Source: JASGMR01 sp963664675
Lineage (GTDB): Bacteria > Thermotogota > Thermotogae > Petrotogales > Kosmotogaceae
Length of the DNA stretch: 7,664 bases
Assembly: GCA_963664675.2 (NCBI GenBank)
Contig: CAXXLB010000015.1
Span: 1 to 7,664 of the forward strand
Reading direction: 5' to 3'
This document shows, one piece after another, positions 5,560-7,664 of the stretch. The translations under genes and the position numbers were made by a program. The notes beneath the pieces were generated by a model. It did no database searches. It had not been told where the DNA came from and was given only the letters and a program-made list of their open reading frames with translations. Every line of letters begins with the position of its first letter. The stretch's first letter is position 1.

Positions 5560-6297
5560 ATGATTGAAATTATAGACCTGTTTAAAAAATTTGAGCAGAA
5601 TGAAGTTCTCAAAGGGGTTAACCTTACCATAAACGAAGGCGAAACTCTTGCTATTATCGGACGTTCCGGATGCGGCAAAAGTGTGCTCTTAAAACATATC
5701 GTCGGGCTCCTGTTTCCTGATTCCGGTACCGTTCTTGTTGAGGGCAAGGATGTAGGCAAGATGGAGACAAAAGAGTTATATAATCTTCGCAAACGGTTTG
5801 GATTTCTTTTTCAGGGCGCCGCGCTATTCGACAGTATGACGGTGGAAGAAAACATCTCTCTTTCCTTAATTGAAAATGAAACAGGTAAATCCGAAACCGA
5901 GATAGAAAAACTCGTGACCGAGAAACTTGAGATGGTGGGTATGAGCGGCATTCAAAAATTAAAACCGGCCGAGTTATCGGGGGGCATGAAAAAAAGAGTC
6001 GGACTTGCACGTGCATTAATTTCAAATCCCGACTATATTTTATACGACGAACCTACGACAGGACTCGATCCGGTAATGTCGGACGCGATTGACGATCTTA
6101 TAAAACAACTCGCCGACTCGTTGAATGTTACATCGATAGTTGTTACTCACGACATGTTCAGCGTGAAAAATGTGGCCGATAAAATTGCCATGATGCACGA
6201 GGGGAAAATATATTTCACCGGGACTTATGACGAACTTATAAACAGTAAAAATCCTGTAATTGACGATTTTATAAAACGTACTGAAGTGATAAAATGA
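5560..6297 (+). CDS. mlaF: ABC transporter ATPase, MlaF/Mkl type (phospholipid transport)
   Basis: The 245-residue cytoplasmic ATPase of an MCE-type (Mla) transporter, which moves phospholipids between inner and outer membrane; ATP hydrolysis drives an MlaE permease and MlaD lipid-binding partner. All motifs are intact: Walker A GRSGCGKS (34-41), Q-loop Gln85 in FLFQGAALFDSMTV, signature LSGGMKKRVGLARAL (139-153), Walker B YILYDEPTTGLDP (159-171), and switch His197 in VVTHD. FQGAALFDSMTVEENI, LSGGMKKRV and the DPVMSDAIDDLI helix separate the MlaF branch from generic ABC ATPases. The start at 5560 fits the family; no clear Shine-Dalgarno precedes it. No permease gene lies upstream, where the cytochrome and its hairpin end, so the partners must be downstream of radA or elsewhere. 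Its TGA overlaps the radA ATG, so the two are co-transcribed and probably translationally coupled. Confidence 0.88.
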   Translation: MIEIIDLFKKFEQNEVLKGVNLTINEGETLAIIGRSGCGKSVLLKHIVGLLFPDSGTVLVEGKDVGKMETKELYNLRKRFGFLFQGAALFDSMTVEENISLSLIENETGKSETEIEKLVTEKLEMVGMSGIQKLKPAELSGGMKKRVGLARALISNPDYILYDEPTTGLDPVMSDAIDDLIKQLADSLNVTSIVVTHDMFSVKNVADKIAMMHEGKIYFTGTYDELINSKNPVIDDFIKRTEVIK

Positions 6298-7641
6298 AAC
6301 AACGAATAAAATATGTCTGCTCCAGTTGCGGTTACGAAGCCCTGAAGTGGCTTGGTAAATGCCCTTCCTGTGACGAGTGGCAGACTTTCACTGAAGAGAT
6401 TATTGAAGAAAAAAAATACAGCCGGAGTACGATTAAGAATGTTGAAGTGTTTGATCTTAATGATGTAGCTGAAAATGAGGACGAAAGAATAAATACGGGA
6501 ATTAATGAGCTGGACAGAGTACTCGGCGGCGGACTTGTTCCCGGTTCCGTTGTACTTATCGGCGGTGATCCCGGCATCGGGAAATCGACTTTAATAATGC
6601 AGGCTGTCGCGAAAATAAATTCGAAGGTTGTTTATGTATCGGGAGAAGAATCTTTAAAACAATTATCCCTGCGGGCAAAACGACTGAATCTGGACGTAAA
6701 AGGATTTTATGTAATTACGGAAACGGATTTTTCTTCCATCAAAGATTTATTAAAAGAAACCTCCCCTTCCGTTGTAGTAATCGATTCGATTCAGACAATT
6801 TATAAACCGGATTTTGAAAATGCTCCCGGCACCGTTACTCAGATTCGTGAATGTACTTCCGAAATCATGCAGTACGCAAAATCTACAAATACAGTCTTTA
6901 TTATTATCGGGCACATTACAAAAGAAGGATACATTGCCGGTCCTAAAATACTTGAACATATTGTTGATACCGTAATTCAGTTCGAGGGTGAAAGAAATCA
7001 TTCTTACAGAATTCTTCGGGCGCAGAAAAACAGATTCGGCAGTACAAACGAACTCGGGATTTTTGAAATGCATGATACCGGTTTGAGTGAGGTAAAAAAT
7101 CCCAGCGAGATATTTATCGGGGAAAGAAAAGGACAAATTCCCGGATCGGTAATTACGGCTAGTATTGAAGGAACACGCCCTATCCTGCTTGAAGTGCAGG
7201 CACTAGTAACTCCTTCCAATTACGGAAATCCACAGCGCGTCGGAACAGGTTTCGATTACAGACGATTATCAATACTCCTTGCCGTTCTGGAAAAACGGGC
7301 AGGCATAAGATTATCAGCACAGAATGTATTTCTTAATATGGCAGGCGCGAATAAGGATTGAAGAACCCGCGGTTGATTTAGCGGTGTGTGCAGCTATTAC
7401 ATCAAGCGCGTTGGAAAAATCGACAAATGGTGATGTTGTTGTTATCGGTGAAGTAGGTCTCGGCGGTGAAATAAGAAGCGTGGGTCATATTGAAAAAAGA
7501 ATTCAGGAAGCAATTAAACTCGGGTTTAAGAAAATCATTATCCCCGAGAACAATTATAAAAACATTAAACCCCGCGGGGATATAAAAATAGTACAAGTCT
7601 CTGATATAAAAACTGCTCTGGATGAAATACTTGTTAAGTAA
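6294..7641 (+). CDS. radA: RadA/Sms recombination ATPase, one +1 frameshift
   Basis: RadA is a RecA-like hexameric helicase that extends recombination intermediates and helps repair stalled forks. Domains: N-terminal zinc finger CSSCGYEALKWLGKCPSC (Cys 9, 12, 23, 26); RecA core with Walker A GDPGIGKST (91-99), Walker B VVVIDSIQT (160-168) and the RadA motif KNRFG (245-249); C-terminal Lon-protease-like domain from about 285. The frame reads to NMAG at 7346 and then ends early (ANKD). Removing one base from GCGA at 7347-7350 gives NMAGGIRIEEPAVDLA and continues in the next frame to TAA 7641, restoring 448 residues, normal for RadA. A real break would remove about 97 residues of the Lon-like domain, so an error in the sequence is likelier. 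ATG 6294 overlaps the mlaF stop, with GAAGTG upstream serving as ribosome site. Confidence 0.93.
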
Positions 7642-7651
7642 TTTCATCCAG
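7618..7651. terminator. Hairpin spanning the radA stop codon
   Basis: CTGGATGAAATACTT (7618-7632) pairs with AAGTAATTTCATCCAG (7636-7651), leaving a GTT loop and one bulged base; the outer 11 pairs are perfect. The last codons and stop of radA lie inside the stem. It is followed by GCAAAAAAT, so there is no T tract on the plus strand. It may end or protect the mRNA. The window ends 13 bases later. Confidence 0.45.
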
Positions 7652-7664
7652 GCAAAAAATTACA

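Noticed and set aside
5508..6025. Minus-strand open frames opposite mlaF
   Set aside because: The plus frame has every ABC ATPase motif intact, and the opposite frames have no recognisable domain.
1..7641. Phase variation by slippage as the cause of the frameshifts
   Set aside because: The tracts at the break points are very short (five A, three T, or no repeat at all), and radA and rnfC are not typical phase-variable genes.
6332..7647. Minus-strand open frames opposite radA
   Set aside because: The plus strand clearly encodes RadA; these frames have low-complexity or unlikely composition and no ribosome site.

Overview
The window looks like a chromosomal piece of a moderately AT-rich Gram-negative bacterium of the Bacteroidota/Ignavibacteriota/Chlorobiota kind. 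This placement is an inference. It rests on a promoter of the Bacteroidota form (TTG, 20 bases, TAnnTTTG) at 1317-1347, weak or absent Shine-Dalgarno sites before several genes, and the mix of an Rnf complex, an inner-membrane multiheme cytochrome and an MlaF-type lipid-transport ATPase.

Layout from left to right: (1) the 5' end of rnfC on the minus strand, running off the left edge. (2) An AT-rich accessory stretch, 391-3334. It holds two small two-helix membrane proteins (minus) and then a restriction-modification module: a DNA methyltransferase with an N-terminal MerR/excisionase-like helix-turn-helix (plus) facing a convergent PD-(D/E)XK-like endonuclease candidate (minus). (3) A gene-poor stretch, 3335-3880, with two strong hairpins and a long palindrome. 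(4) A 498-residue, three-helix, seven-haem NapC/NrfH/ImcH-like quinol-oxidising cytochrome. (5) An mlaF-radA pair joined by a 4-base ATGA overlap.

Two themes stand out. First, the restriction-modification module sits between two direct copies of an intergenic repeat (1102-1282 and 3419-3712), so it looks like a cassette. The methyltransferase promoter carries three TTGT-type boxes spaced exactly 10 bp apart, just upstream of a protein that carries its own DNA-binding domain, which suggests autoregulation.

Second, five genes (rnfC, a small membrane gene, the methyltransferase, the nuclease and radA) are interrupted by single-base frameshifts. All six clear events are +1 insertions, two of them in the methyltransferase. 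Because this includes housekeeping radA, sequencing or assembly error is the likeliest cause, although true decay of the cassette genes cannot be excluded. Reconstructed lengths are 354 aa (methyltransferase), 242 or about 275 aa (nuclease), 118 aa (membrane protein) and 448 aa (RadA).

Functionally, rnfC and the cytochrome both belong to membrane electron transfer, mlaF to lipid traffic in the envelope, radA to recombination and repair, and the cassette to defence. Apart from the two small membrane genes and the mlaF-radA pair, I see no sign that neighbouring blocks are co-transcribed.
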